Positions 26,086-33,992 of a stretch of 64,000 nucleotides of DNA are shown piece after piece. This DNA comes from JANSWY01 sp965243755 (GTDB taxonomy: Bacteria; Bacteroidota; Bacteroidia; Cytophagales; Cyclobacteriaceae). The notes below the pieces were generated by a model that was not told where the DNA came from, did not search any database, and was given only the letters and a program-made list of their open reading frames with translations. Positions within the stretch are counted from its first letter, which is position 1, and every line of letters starts with the position of its first letter. Location of the stretch: assembly GCA_965243755.1 (NCBI GenBank), contig CBDEVW010000003.1, forward strand, positions 558,001-622,000, read 5' to 3'. Made by a program: the position numbers and the translations under genes.

Positions 26086-26837
26086 ATATTAAAAAACTTT
26101 TGTACTTCATCGCGGTAGTTTCGGCCGATGGGAATTTCATGATTGCCGATGAACATCCGGTTGCCTTCCAGCGCCTCTATCTCTTCCAGGTTTACTACAT
26201 AGGACCTGTGAACACGAAGGAATTTCTTATCATTGATCTTTTCGTGAAGTGTACCCAGCGTAACAGCCAGCACATATTGTTTACCCTTTGTAAATACCTT
26301 CACATAGTTGCCTTCTGCTGACAAATGTGTGATGTCAGAAAAATATACCCGCTCAAACCGGAATTTGTCTTTGATGAATATTCGATTATCAAGCAGATAG
26401 TGATTAGATAGGTCTTCTTCCTTTACTGTTGTCTCTTCATCAGGTGCCGGAATCTCTTCTTTGTTCTTGTGATTGAACATTGCCATTTCCAAGGTAATCA
26501 GTAGATCCTGATCTTCAAATGGCTTTACCAGATAGGCAGCAGGTCTTGTTACCTTGGCTCGACTAATGGTTTCTGTATCTGTCATCGAAGAAGTATAGAT
26601 CACAGGGAAATCATGGTGTTCGTTGATGTGTTTGGCCAGCTCTATCCCATCCAACTCACCTTTGATCATAATGTCCAAAAGTCCAACATCTACCGGATTG
26701 TCCTTTAGAAACTCTATAGCATCTTTTGCATTATCAAAGCATCCCACAATATCATATCCTGAGTCCTCCAGGTACATCTGAAGATACTTCACATAGATTT
26801 TCTCATCCTCAACAACAAGGACCCTTGGGTTTCCCAT
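26079..26837 (-). CDS. LytTR-family response regulator
   Basis: A 252-residue two-component regulator. The receiver domain (about 1-120) has the acidic pair VVEDE, the phospho-acceptor Asp in LLDIMIKG (about 54), the Thr/Ser YTSSM and the Lys in YLVKPFEDQDL. The LytTR DNA-binding domain (about 150-250) has YFSDITHLSAEGNYVKVFT, FLRVHRSYVVNLE and PIGRNYRDEV. It activates or represses promoters, and its sensor kinase is not adjacent. The repeat field overlaps its stop codon; a possible promoter with an overlapping palindrome is at 26895-26912. Confidence 0.92.
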   Translation of the reverse strand: MGNPRVLVVEDEKIYVKYLQMYLEDSGYDIVGCFDNAKDAIEFLKDNPVDVGLLDIMIKGELDGIELAKHINEHHDFPVIYTSSMTDTETISRAKVTRPAAYLVKPFEDQDLLITLEMAMFNHKNKEEIPAPDEETTVKEEDLSNHYLLDNRIFIKDKFRFERVYFSDITHLSAEGNYVKVFTKGKQYVLAVTLGTLHEKINDKKFLRVHRSYVVNLEEIEALEGNRMFIGNHEIPIGRNYRDEVQKFFNMI

Positions 26838-26894
26838 AGTAACCAGCTGGATTTAGATTCATCACTTATTCAACTGCCGACCAGTCTTACCGGA

Positions 26895-26912
26895 CTAAGT
26901 TAGCAAACTTAG
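26895..26912 (-). promoter_or_regulatory. Candidate -7 box with overlapping inverted repeat upstream of the LytTR regulator
   Basis: On the minus strand the sequence contains TAAGTTTG (26904-26911 complement), matching the Bacteroidota -7 consensus TAnnTTTG. It is embedded in the inverted repeat CTAAGTT-AGCA-AACTTAG (7-base arms). The box is about 67 bases before the start codon. No clear -33 TTG is seen. Confidence 0.4.
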
Positions 26913-26950
26913 CATGAAATTCTACTTCTGTTGGCATTTCCGAACAATAA

Positions 26951-26982
26951 AAAAGTCCGTCCTGCTATTACAGGCGGACTTT
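26951..26982 (-). terminator. Intrinsic terminator after malQ
   Basis: Read on the minus strand, AAAGTCCGCCTG - TAATAG - CAGGACGGACTTTTTT forms a stem of about 12 base pairs with one mismatch, followed by T residues. It begins about 24 bases after the malQ stop. Confidence 0.85.
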
Positions 26983-27005
26983 CAATGTTCACGAATTGCT
27001 TTAAT

Positions 27006-29735
27006 CTAATATGCTGAATTACGCCCGGATTGATCCACGATCTCTCTGAGCATTCCGTTAAAGCCATCTTCTTCAAGCAGTTGCTCCATGGTAAGGTGGA
27101 AGCGATATTTCCAAAAGTGCTCCGGGTTAGCTGGTACATTGATCCTCTCCTCTTCAGGCACAAGCCTTCTCAAACCACCATCCATTGCCAGTAAATCCTG
27201 AATTGGGAATATTGCCCACATACTTGGTGAATGCAGATGTTGATTGATCACATCTTTTGCGATCCACGGCTCACAGTAATATGGTGCCTTACCCGGATGC
27301 CCTAATATGTTGTTGTAGAACCTTTGTGTTGTTTCTTCATCTTCCTGCCACCATTCGCGCAAGGTACTCATATCATGACTGGAGGTACTGCACACTGAAA
27401 GGTAAGGTGTGTCAGCAGGATGCCAGAATTCCCGATCGTCATTTGGCATTCGCTGTATGGCAAGACTCAATATCTTTAATTCGTCCATTACTCCAGGCAC
27501 ACAATCCGGTACCATGCCCAGGTCTTCTCCGCATATCAGCATGTTGGTGGCTTCTTTGAGTGCAGGTAGTTTGGTCATGGCCTTTTCGCGCCAGAAATCA
27601 TTGTGTCGTTTGTAGAAATAATGCGTATATAATTCATTCAGGCGCTCTTTGGTATATCCATCTAACTCCTGATAGGAATATGTACTATGAAATGCGATTC
27701 TTGGATTGAAGGCTTCTCCATTCGAAAATGGTGCTTCCAGGAAAATCACCTCACTGATCAGTCTGTTCAGGTTATGTCTCAACCAGGTAAAATGTTGCGC
27801 TCCATTGGGATTCTCCTCTGTGAGTTTATCCAAATGCCTTTTAATCTTTCGTTGCGTGTTGTATTCTTCTTTCAGCTGAAAACATCCCGGGGCGTATTCT
27901 TCCAGGTATTCCTTTTTCACAAACTCCTTCTGATCGCCCAGTATTTCAGTCAACATGTGCTCACGAATGTACGGTTTGCAAAAGCGATCATAATCAATGT
28001 TTAAGCCCCATTGTGCCAGCTCGTTTCGGTGAAATGCCAGCGATGGATTGAAGTGCCCTAAAAGCCCCTCCACCGCATCGAATGGTATTTCCCAAATCCT
28101 GAAAAACCCAAGAATATGGTCTATGCGGAATACATCGAAATAGTCAGCCATCTTTTGCAGGCGCTTAGACCACCAGTCGTAACCGTCTTTGGCCATTTCC
28201 TCCCAGTTGTAGGTTGGGAATCCCCAATTCTGACCGGTGATAGAAAAGTCATCTGGTGGGGCTCCTGCCTGACTGTCCATGTTATACAAATGTGGATCTT
28301 TCCAGGCATCCACGCTGTTTCTGTAGATACCAATCGGAATGTCCCCCTTCAGCACAACCCCATGCGTCCTGGCATATTCCGTAGCTTCTTTCAACTGCTT
28401 GTCCAGGTGAAACTGTAGGTAGTAGTAGAATGCTACCTTCTCATAGGATTTGCTTTTCGCAGCAGTAAATTCATTGATCTGTTTATCGGTAACAGTTTTA
28501 TACTTTTTCCAACACGAAAAGCTTGGTGTACCATTTTCATCTCTCAGTACACTGAACATGGCATAAGGCTTCAACCACTCTTCATTCTGCTTGAAAAATG
28601 CTTTGAATTCCTTCGACTTCAAAAATTGTTCTTTGTTTTGATTAAAGCTTAGCTGTGCATACTCAAACTTAGCTTTGACTACCGGTTCATAGTCCACAAA
28701 GTCCTTGGAATTGAGCTCTTCTCTTAAGGCGTCAAATTTCGCTTGCTGTTTTTTATCTTTTAGTGCCCCTAGGCTTTGGAGATTCAAAAACATCGGGTGC
28801 AAAGCAAAAACAGATATCGCTGCATAGGGATAGGAATCTTTCCAGGTCTTAGTGGCAATGGTGTCATTAATCGGCAGAATCTGAACCAGTTTAAGTCCTG
28901 TTTTTACCGCCCAATCTACCAGCAATTTAATGTCTGTAAACTCTCCCACTCCCGTGCTATTCTCTGACCGGATAGAAAATACAGGAATGGCAACCCCTGC
29001 ACCTTTCCAGTTACCCAGCGGATAGTTGAAATACTCATCAGTACGGATGTGCAGCTTTTCTTTTTCCAGGTTGTGAACCTGCAAATATCGGTTATCCCCT
29101 GCCTCCCAGGTCTCAATTTGTTTGGTTTTGGTGTCGTATATCCCGTATTTGTATTGCGCCGGGAGATCACCTTTCTTCATTGGCACGTCGACTTCCCAGA
29201 TCGGGTATTCACGACATTCCATGATCACAGCCTTTTGCTCGTCCCAGTTTCCAAGAGCCTCAGTACTCCCGATCACACATAATTTCAGGTTTCGTCCTAC
29301 CCTGGGCGCCCTGATTCTGAATCGGTAATAACACTTTCGCTTATCAGTTTTATCTGGTTCTGAATTTTGCTCACCTGGAACAAGCAGTGATTGCTGAAAA
29401 GGGGATGTGTACAACGAGTTTTGTTCATGATGCTGTGACCGCCAGTAATCCCTGATATCCAGTTCTCCAAACCTGTCATTAGGTATTTTCACCTTGCGGT
29501 TGTCCCCAAACTCAAAGCCTTTCCAGCCATGATTTTCATCAAGCGTGAAGTACTTGTATTCAAAGTCTGTGGTACCATCAGGTACTTCTACTGTTGCTTC
29601 CCAGGTTTCTCCAGCTCTGAGTGACATTTCCAGTGCCTGGTCATGGTTCCATTTCCCGAGTGCTTTAATGGATCCAGTAACCATCAGCTTCTGACCCCAA
29701 TAGGTCCGATAGTCAATACTAAATTTGATCTTCAT
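27006..29735 (-). CDS. malQ: 4-alpha-glucanotransferase with two N-terminal CBM20 domains (DPE2-like)
   Basis: A 909-residue GH77 amylomaltase that transfers glucosyl or maltosyl units between alpha-glucans in the cytoplasm. Two CBM20 starch-binding domains occupy about 1-105 (GSIKALGKWNHDQALEM) and 130-232 (GSTEALGNWDEQKAVIM). The catalytic domain has the nucleophile Asp in FRIDHILGFFRIWEIP (about 543), the acid/base Glu in LICGEDLGMVPD (about 735) and the stabilising Asp in STSSHDMSTLREWW. The architecture matches plant DPE2 and related bacterial enzymes rather than E. coli MalQ. The MFS sugar transporter lies 30 bases upstream on the same strand, so both are probably one maltose/maltodextrin operon. 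Confidence 0.93.
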   Translation of the reverse strand: MKIKFSIDYRTYWGQKLMVTGSIKALGKWNHDQALEMSLRAGETWEATVEVPDGTTDFEYKYFTLDENHGWKGFEFGDNRKVKIPNDRFGELDIRDYWRSQHHEQNSLYTSPFQQSLLVPGEQNSEPDKTDKRKCYYRFRIRAPRVGRNLKLCVIGSTEALGNWDEQKAVIMECREYPIWEVDVPMKKGDLPAQYKYGIYDTKTKQIETWEAGDNRYLQVHNLEKEKLHIRTDEYFNYPLGNWKGAGVAIPVFSIRSENSTGVGEFTDIKLLVDWAVKTGLKLVQILPINDTIATKTWKDSYPYAAISVFALHPMFLNLQSLGALKDKKQQAKFDALREELNSKDFVDYEPVVKAKFEYAQLSFNQNKEQFLKSKEFKAFFKQNEEWLKPYAMFSVLRDENGTPSFSCWKKYKTVTDKQINEFTAAKSKSYEKVAFYYYLQFHLDKQLKEATEYARTHGVVLKGDIPIGIYRNSVDAWKDPHLYNMDSQAGAPPDDFSITGQNWGFPTYNWEEMAKDGYDWWSKRLQKMADYFDVFRIDHILGFFRIWEIPFDAVEGLLGHFNPSLAFHRNELAQWGLNIDYDRFCKPYIREHMLTEILGDQKEFVKKEYLEEYAPGCFQLKEEYNTQRKIKRHLDKLTEENPNGAQHFTWLRHNLNRLISEVIFLEAPFSNGEAFNPRIAFHSTYSYQELDGYTKERLNELYTHYFYKRHNDFWREKAMTKLPALKEATNMLICGEDLGMVPDCVPGVMDELKILSLAIQRMPNDDREFWHPADTPYLSVCSTSSHDMSTLREWWQEDEETTQRFYNNILGHPGKAPYYCEPWIAKDVINQHLHSPSMWAIFPIQDLLAMDGGLRRLVPEEERINVPANPEHFWKYRFHLTMEQLLEEDGFNGMLREIVDQSGRNSAY

Positions 29736-29765
29736 TTTACTACAAAATATGTTCTAGGCAGACTT

Positions 29766-31283
29766 TTACCCCTTAGTCTGCTCATCCTTGTCATCCACAA
29801 ATTTCATGAGCACCGCAGCAATGATCATGGCTACCCCACCAGTGATCAATACATAAATGGCCTGATTGTCAAAAAACTTCTCCACTAAAAACCCATAAAT
29901 ACTGGATGCCGTGATTTCTGGTAAAACAATGAAGAAATTAAAGATCCCCATGTAAACCCCAAATTTATGAGAAGGGAGAGATCCGGTTAATATGGCATAC
30001 GGAATGGATAATATACTTGCCCAGGCAATACCCACACCGATCATTGATACTAATAATATGTTGGGATCAGCGATGAAATAGATCGAGATCAACCCGAGTC
30101 CTCCCAACGTCAGGGCGAGAGAATGCACCCATTTTCTTCCAATACGGGCTGCTAATGGTGCCAGTGCAAATGCGATGAGCGCTGCAACACCATTGTAGGT
30201 TCCAAATAACACACCTACCCAATCTGCTCCGGTATTGTAAATTGCAGAAGTGGTGTCATTGGTACCGTAAACATGACTTGTTACCGCAGGTGTCATGTAT
30301 AGGAACATGGAGAATAGTCCAAACCATGTAAAAAACTGAACAAACGCCAATTGCTTCATGGTTTTTGGCATTTTGAACATATCGTTCAGTACTTCTACAA
30401 ATCCTGAGTTAGCGCTTCCCTTTTGAGTCAGCAATCCGGAGATCAATTGTATAATCCCAAAAGCGATCATCCCAAATGAAAGTACCAATGGCTCCTCGTG
30501 ATCCGCATACTTCAGGATTACAAATGTCAATATTGTACCTGCAATAATCCAGATTGGCCCGTTTTTATAAAACACCTTTTGGTCAAGAGGAGTGGGATCG
30601 TAGACTAAATCAGTTTGGGAACTGTCCTGCTTTTCACTTTCCTCAAAGGACTTCATTTCATCCGGAGAATACTCCCTGGTCTTCAAAACAGTCCATAGCA
30701 CTGCGATGAAAAACACAATTCCACCCGCGACGAAGGAAATTGTTAAGGAGTCCGAGATTTCTCCTTCAGCAGCTTTGTTAGACACATTAAACCAATTGGT
30801 CAGAATGTAAGGAAGCAATGACGCAATCACAGACCCAACTCCAATAAAAAAGCTTTGCATGGCAAAACCACTGGTCCGTTGGTCTCCTGGTAACATGTCC
30901 CCCACAAAGGCCCGGAAGGGTTCCATGGAGATATTGATTGATGCATCGAGAATCCACAACATGCCTGCAGCTACCCATAGTGCAGGTGAATTGGGCATGA
31001 TAATCAACCCGATGGAAGCTAGTATAGCACCCGTTAGAAAGTAAGGTCGTCTTCTACCCAATCTATTCCAGGTGTGATCACTCATATGACCAATGATCGG
31101 CTGAACCAATAGTCCGGTAACCGGAGCTGCAATCCACAAAATGGCTATGTCTCCGATATCAGCTCCGAGTGTCTGAAAAATCCTGCTGACATTTGCCAAT
31201 TGAAGGGCCCAACCGAACTGAATTCCGAAGAATCCAAAGCTCATATTCCAAATTTGCCAAAATGATAATCTTGGCTTCTCCAT
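29766..31283 (-). CDS. MFS sugar transporter (GPH/SLC45-like), probable maltose or maltodextrin uptake
   Basis: A 505-residue inner-membrane carrier with 12 predicted helices. N-terminal signature blocks are FGFFGIQFGWALQLANVSRI, GLLVQPIIGHMSDHTWNRLGRR (the MFS loop 2-3 motif) and DASINISMEPFRAFVGDML, as seen in sucrose/maltose-type transporters of the GPH-SLC45 group. It is followed 30 bases later by malQ, which argues for import of maltose or short maltodextrins. The substrate is inferred from context. Its start faces fba with a 265-base divergent region. Confidence 0.88.
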   Translation of the reverse strand: MEKPRLSFWQIWNMSFGFFGIQFGWALQLANVSRIFQTLGADIGDIAILWIAAPVTGLLVQPIIGHMSDHTWNRLGRRRPYFLTGAILASIGLIIMPNSPALWVAAGMLWILDASINISMEPFRAFVGDMLPGDQRTSGFAMQSFFIGVGSVIASLLPYILTNWFNVSNKAAEGEISDSLTISFVAGGIVFFIAVLWTVLKTREYSPDEMKSFEESEKQDSSQTDLVYDPTPLDQKVFYKNGPIWIIAGTILTFVILKYADHEEPLVLSFGMIAFGIIQLISGLLTQKGSANSGFVEVLNDMFKMPKTMKQLAFVQFFTWFGLFSMFLYMTPAVTSHVYGTNDTTSAIYNTGADWVGVLFGTYNGVAALIAFALAPLAARIGRKWVHSLALTLGGLGLISIYFIADPNILLVSMIGVGIAWASILSIPYAILTGSLPSHKFGVYMGIFNFFIVLPEITASSIYGFLVEKFFDNQAIYVLITGGVAMIIAAVLMKFVDDKDEQTKG

Positions 31284-31548
31284 AGATATTCTTTTTAAAT
31301 TTTTTTCAAAACAGTAGCCTAATGTAATGGTAAAAAATCAAAAGTTGGGAGGCCTTTTAGCAATAAAATTTACGCACACGTTTGCAAAAGGCAACATTTT
31401 TTTAATCCGTTTCAAACTCCGGTGAATTTCATTAAAAATTTGACAAAACATAAGAAATTGCGCCCTGGTCAGGATAGAAGAAAAATACGATTATATTTGC
31501 GGCATTAATCCAGAAATTGGTATTAATCAACATACAATTTTTAGCATT
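31284..31548. promoter_or_regulatory. Divergent promoter region between the sugar transporter and aldolase genes
   Basis: 265 bases, AT-rich, without a gene. A -7 box for fba is at 31492-31499. Around 31370-31391 the stretch TTTACGCACACGTTTGCAAA contains the half-site CGTTTGCA, which resembles half of LacI-family operators, but the symmetry is imperfect, so this is a weak suggestion only. Confidence 0.4.
31492..31499 (+). promoter_or_regulatory. Bacteroidota -7 promoter box upstream of fba
   Basis: TATATTTG matches TAnnTTTG exactly and lies 50 bases before the fba ATG. A TTG at 31458-31460 is too far for the usual -33 spacing, so only the -7 box is supported. Confidence 0.5.
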
Positions 31549-32613
31549 ATGAAATTTAGACCAGGAGTACTTACAGGAGAAGAAGTAACAGAGGTATTGA
31601 ACTACGCAAACGAACAAAATTTTGCGTTACCTGCAGTAAACGTAATTGGTAGCAATACCATGAACGCCGTGATGGAAACAGCAAGAGAGGTGAACTCACC
31701 AGTGATCATCCAGTTTTCAAATGGTGGCGCACAATTTAATGCAGGTAAAGGACTTAGCAACGATGGACAAAAAGCCGCTGTTGCAGGTGCCATTGCTGGT
31801 GCACATCACGTACACCATATGGCTGAGCTTTATGGGGTGTCTGTAATCCTACATACCGACCATGCAGCCAAAAAACTACTTCCCTGGATAGATGGTATGC
31901 TGGAAGCTAGTGAAAAGCATTTCGAAGCAACAGGTAAGCCATTGTACAGCTCACATATGATCGATCTTTCCGAAGAGCCTCTGGAAGAGAACATCGACAT
32001 CTCCAAAAAGTACATGGAGAGAATGGCTAAAATGGGCATGACGCTTGAAATTGAACTAGGTGTAACCGGCGGTGAAGAAGATGGTGTAGACAATACTGAT
32101 ATTGACAGCTCTAAACTTTATACTCAGCCTGAGGAAGTTGCATATTCATATGAAAACCTGAAAGCAATCAGTGATAACTTTACCATTGCTGCTGCATTTG
32201 GAAACGTTCATGGTGTATACAAACCAGGTAATGTAAAGCTTACTCCTAAGATCCTTAAGAACTCTCAGGATTATATCATTGAGAAATTCGGAACAGGACC
32301 AAACCCTGTTAATTTCGTATTCCACGGAGGTTCAGGATCAACTACCGAAGAAATTAGAGAAGCCATTGAATATGGTGCCATCAAAATGAACATCGATACC
32401 GACATGCAATGGGCATTCTGGAGTGGTATCAGAGAATATTACAAAGCAAAAGAGGGATACCTGCAAACACAGATTGGAAGCCCTGACGGTGATGACTCTC
32501 CTAACAAAAAGCACTACGATCCAAGAGTGTGGTTAAGAGAAGGTGAAAAAGCATTCGTTACCAGATTAAAGAAAGCTTTCGAGGACCTGAATTGCCTGGA
32601 TAGAAATAAGTAA
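31549..32613 (+). CDS. fbaA: Class II fructose-bisphosphate aldolase
   Basis: A 354-residue zinc-dependent aldolase that cleaves fructose-1,6-bisphosphate to glyceraldehyde-3-phosphate and dihydroxyacetone phosphate. Metal and catalytic blocks are visible: ILHTDHAAKKLLPW (catalytic Asp and zinc His), ELGVTGGEEDGVDN, the His in AFGNVHGVYKPGNVKL, NFVFHGGSGSTTEEI and KMNIDTDMQWAFWSG. It is the longer, E. coli-type (class IIa) form. It is monocistronic, with a -7 box upstream and a strong terminator after it. Confidence 0.95.
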   Translation: MKFRPGVLTGEEVTEVLNYANEQNFALPAVNVIGSNTMNAVMETAREVNSPVIIQFSNGGAQFNAGKGLSNDGQKAAVAGAIAGAHHVHHMAELYGVSVILHTDHAAKKLLPWIDGMLEASEKHFEATGKPLYSSHMIDLSEEPLEENIDISKKYMERMAKMGMTLEIELGVTGGEEDGVDNTDIDSSKLYTQPEEVAYSYENLKAISDNFTIAAAFGNVHGVYKPGNVKLTPKILKNSQDYIIEKFGTGPNPVNFVFHGGSGSTTEEIREAIEYGAIKMNIDTDMQWAFWSGIREYYKAKEGYLQTQIGSPDGDDSPNKKHYDPRVWLREGEKAFVTRLKKAFEDLNCLDRNK

Positions 32614-32640
32614 TTCGAGCACATATTGCTTATCAATAGA

Positions 32641-32675
32641 GGCCACCTTGAATAATGATCAAGGTGGTCTTTTTG
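32641..32675 (+). terminator. Intrinsic terminator after fba
   Basis: GGCCACCTTGA - ATAATGA - TCAAGGTGGTCT forms an 11-12 base-pair stem and is followed by TTTTTG. It starts 28 bases past the fba stop. Confidence 0.88.
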
Positions 32676-32756
32676 TTTTACCTCAGGTGGGTAGGGCAAC
32701 TGCTCTCGAAAACCATAAAAAGCATTATCTTCAGCTCCTAAAAAATATAGTTAAGT

Positions 32757-33464
32757 ATGTCCCAAAGAATTTTATTGATTATCACCCTGCTTTTCTGCTT
32801 CAATTTAACGGAGGCCCAGAAACCAAAAAAAAAGAAATTTGATCATATCGTTACCATCAGCACCGAATATGGTGACATGAAATTGATCCTCTATGATGAA
32901 ACTCCGAAACATAAAGCCAATTTCATCAAACTGGCGGAAGAAGGTTTTTATACCGGGACAACCTTCCATCGGGTGATCAACAATTTCATGATCCAGGGAG
33001 GTGACCCAAATTCTAAAGACGAGGACAAAACCAATGATGGGAAAGGTGGACCTGGATATCAGGTTGATGCTGAATTTGTCGAAGGTAAATACCACAAAAA
33101 AGGTGCACTCGCTGCTGCAAGAAAACCAGACAGTGTTAACCCTGAAAAAAAATCCAGTGGTAGTCAGTTTTACATTGTGATGGGAGAAAAAATCAATGAA
33201 AGAAGTCTGGATAGTTGGAAAAATAGGGGTAAAAACTTCACAGAACAAGCGATCAAAGACTATCAGGAATTTGGTGGCACTCCACACCTAGATGGTGCAT
33301 ATACCGTCTTTGGTGAAGTCATACAGGGGCTTGACATCATCGACATCATAGCAGCTCAGGAAGTAGACAGGAAGAACCGTCCAGTGAAAGACATCAAAAT
33401 GACCGTCACCATTGAAAAACTGAAACGCAAAAAGATTACTAAAATCTATGGGGTGGAGTTTTGA
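32757..33464 (+). CDS. Secreted peptidyl-prolyl cis-trans isomerase (cyclophilin type)
   Basis: A 235-residue cyclophilin with a signal peptide ending TEAQ (about residue 20) and a lysine-rich linker. Cyclophilin motifs are FHRVINNFMIQGGDP (active-site Arg and Phe/Gln), GALAAARKPDSVNPEKKSSG with SQFYIVMG, and AYTVFGEVIQGLDIID. It has a charged insertion around DEDKTNDGKG. The mature protein acts outside the cytoplasm, helping envelope or secreted proteins fold. The stop codon lies inside the first unit of the repeat tract that begins at 33462. Confidence 0.92.
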   Translation: MSQRILLIITLLFCFNLTEAQKPKKKKFDHIVTISTEYGDMKLILYDETPKHKANFIKLAEEGFYTGTTFHRVINNFMIQGGDPNSKDEDKTNDGKGGPGYQVDAEFVEGKYHKKGALAAARKPDSVNPEKKSSGSQFYIVMGEKINERSLDSWKNRGKNFTEQAIKDYQEFGGTPHLDGAYTVFGEVIQGLDIIDIIAAQEVDRKNRPVKDIKMTVTIEKLKRKKITKIYGVEF

Positions 33465-33576
33465 GTCTTGAGTTTTGGGTTTGGAGTTTTGAGTCTTGAG
33501 TTTTGGGTTTGGAGTTTTGGGTTTTGAGTCTTAAGTTTTTGGGTCTTGAGTTTAGAGTTTTGGGTTTAGAGTTTGT
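33462..33576. repeat. Tandem GAGTTTTGGGTTTG word repeat abutting the cyclophilin stop codon
   Basis: The tract consists of variants of GAGTTTTG, GAGTCTTG and GGGTTTGG. A 28-29 base unit (GAGTCTTGAGTTTTGGGTTTGGAG..., key words in that order) is repeated almost exactly from 33469 and from 33492, then decays. The cyclophilin TGA stop is within the first GAGT word. It is the same family as the repeats at 25809-26085 and 39361-39391. After it, up to the hypothetical gene at 33685, I see nothing else. Confidence 0.85.
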
Positions 33577-33684
33577 AGAAACCTAAATAAGGTTGACCGT
33601 TTTTAGTTTGAGTTCAGATAGCTTATTCGGCATACACAACCATTGAGGGGCTAAAAATATTTCACAGAACTAAGAACAAAAGAA

Positions 33685-33942
33685 CTAATAACTGTTAAAA
33701 TAGTCCCACAGCGAAATCCATTCCTGTTCAAGTGTACCTTCAAAAAAGGGTTTATTGGCCTGGTTGTACCAGTATCGGGCGTTCCATTCGTCTCCTTCTT
33801 TGCGATGCAGGTAGGCATGAATCCAGGCTGCCTCTGTGGTGTCCATATCCTGGATAATGTCATGGGCCTTCTCCCAGTTGCCCAGGTTGTCCCAGAACAA
33901 CGACTTCTGGTAATCATTCCAGGATTCATTCATTTTGATCAT
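33685..33942 (-). CDS. Small conserved hypothetical protein
   Basis: An 85-residue soluble protein with no signal. It has amphipathic helices and a run of aromatic residues (WIHAYLHRKEGDEWNARYWY, then NQANKPFF). This block resembles a small family common in Bacteroidota genomes, function unknown. The competing open frame in another phase (33651-33929) has the composition of a shadow frame. It is 50 bases after the PLP-decarboxylase stop on the same strand and may be co-transcribed with it. Confidence 0.65.
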   Translation of the reverse strand: MIKMNESWNDYQKSLFWDNLGNWEKAHDIIQDMDTTEAAWIHAYLHRKEGDEWNARYWYNQANKPFFEGTLEQEWISLWDYFNSY

Positions 33943-33992
33943 TGGATGAAAATAGTAGAATTTTTGAAACCAGTCAATTCGAAGCGTGGCTG

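Noticed and set aside
32805..33287. 160-codon minus-strand frame opposite the cyclophilin
   Set aside because: Fully antisense to a clear cyclophilin with all motifs present; phenylalanine-rich as expected from antisense lysine codons.
33651..33929. 92-codon frame overlapping the small hypothetical at 33685
   Set aside because: The alternative frame at 33685-33942 has the WNARYWY-type conserved block and better composition.
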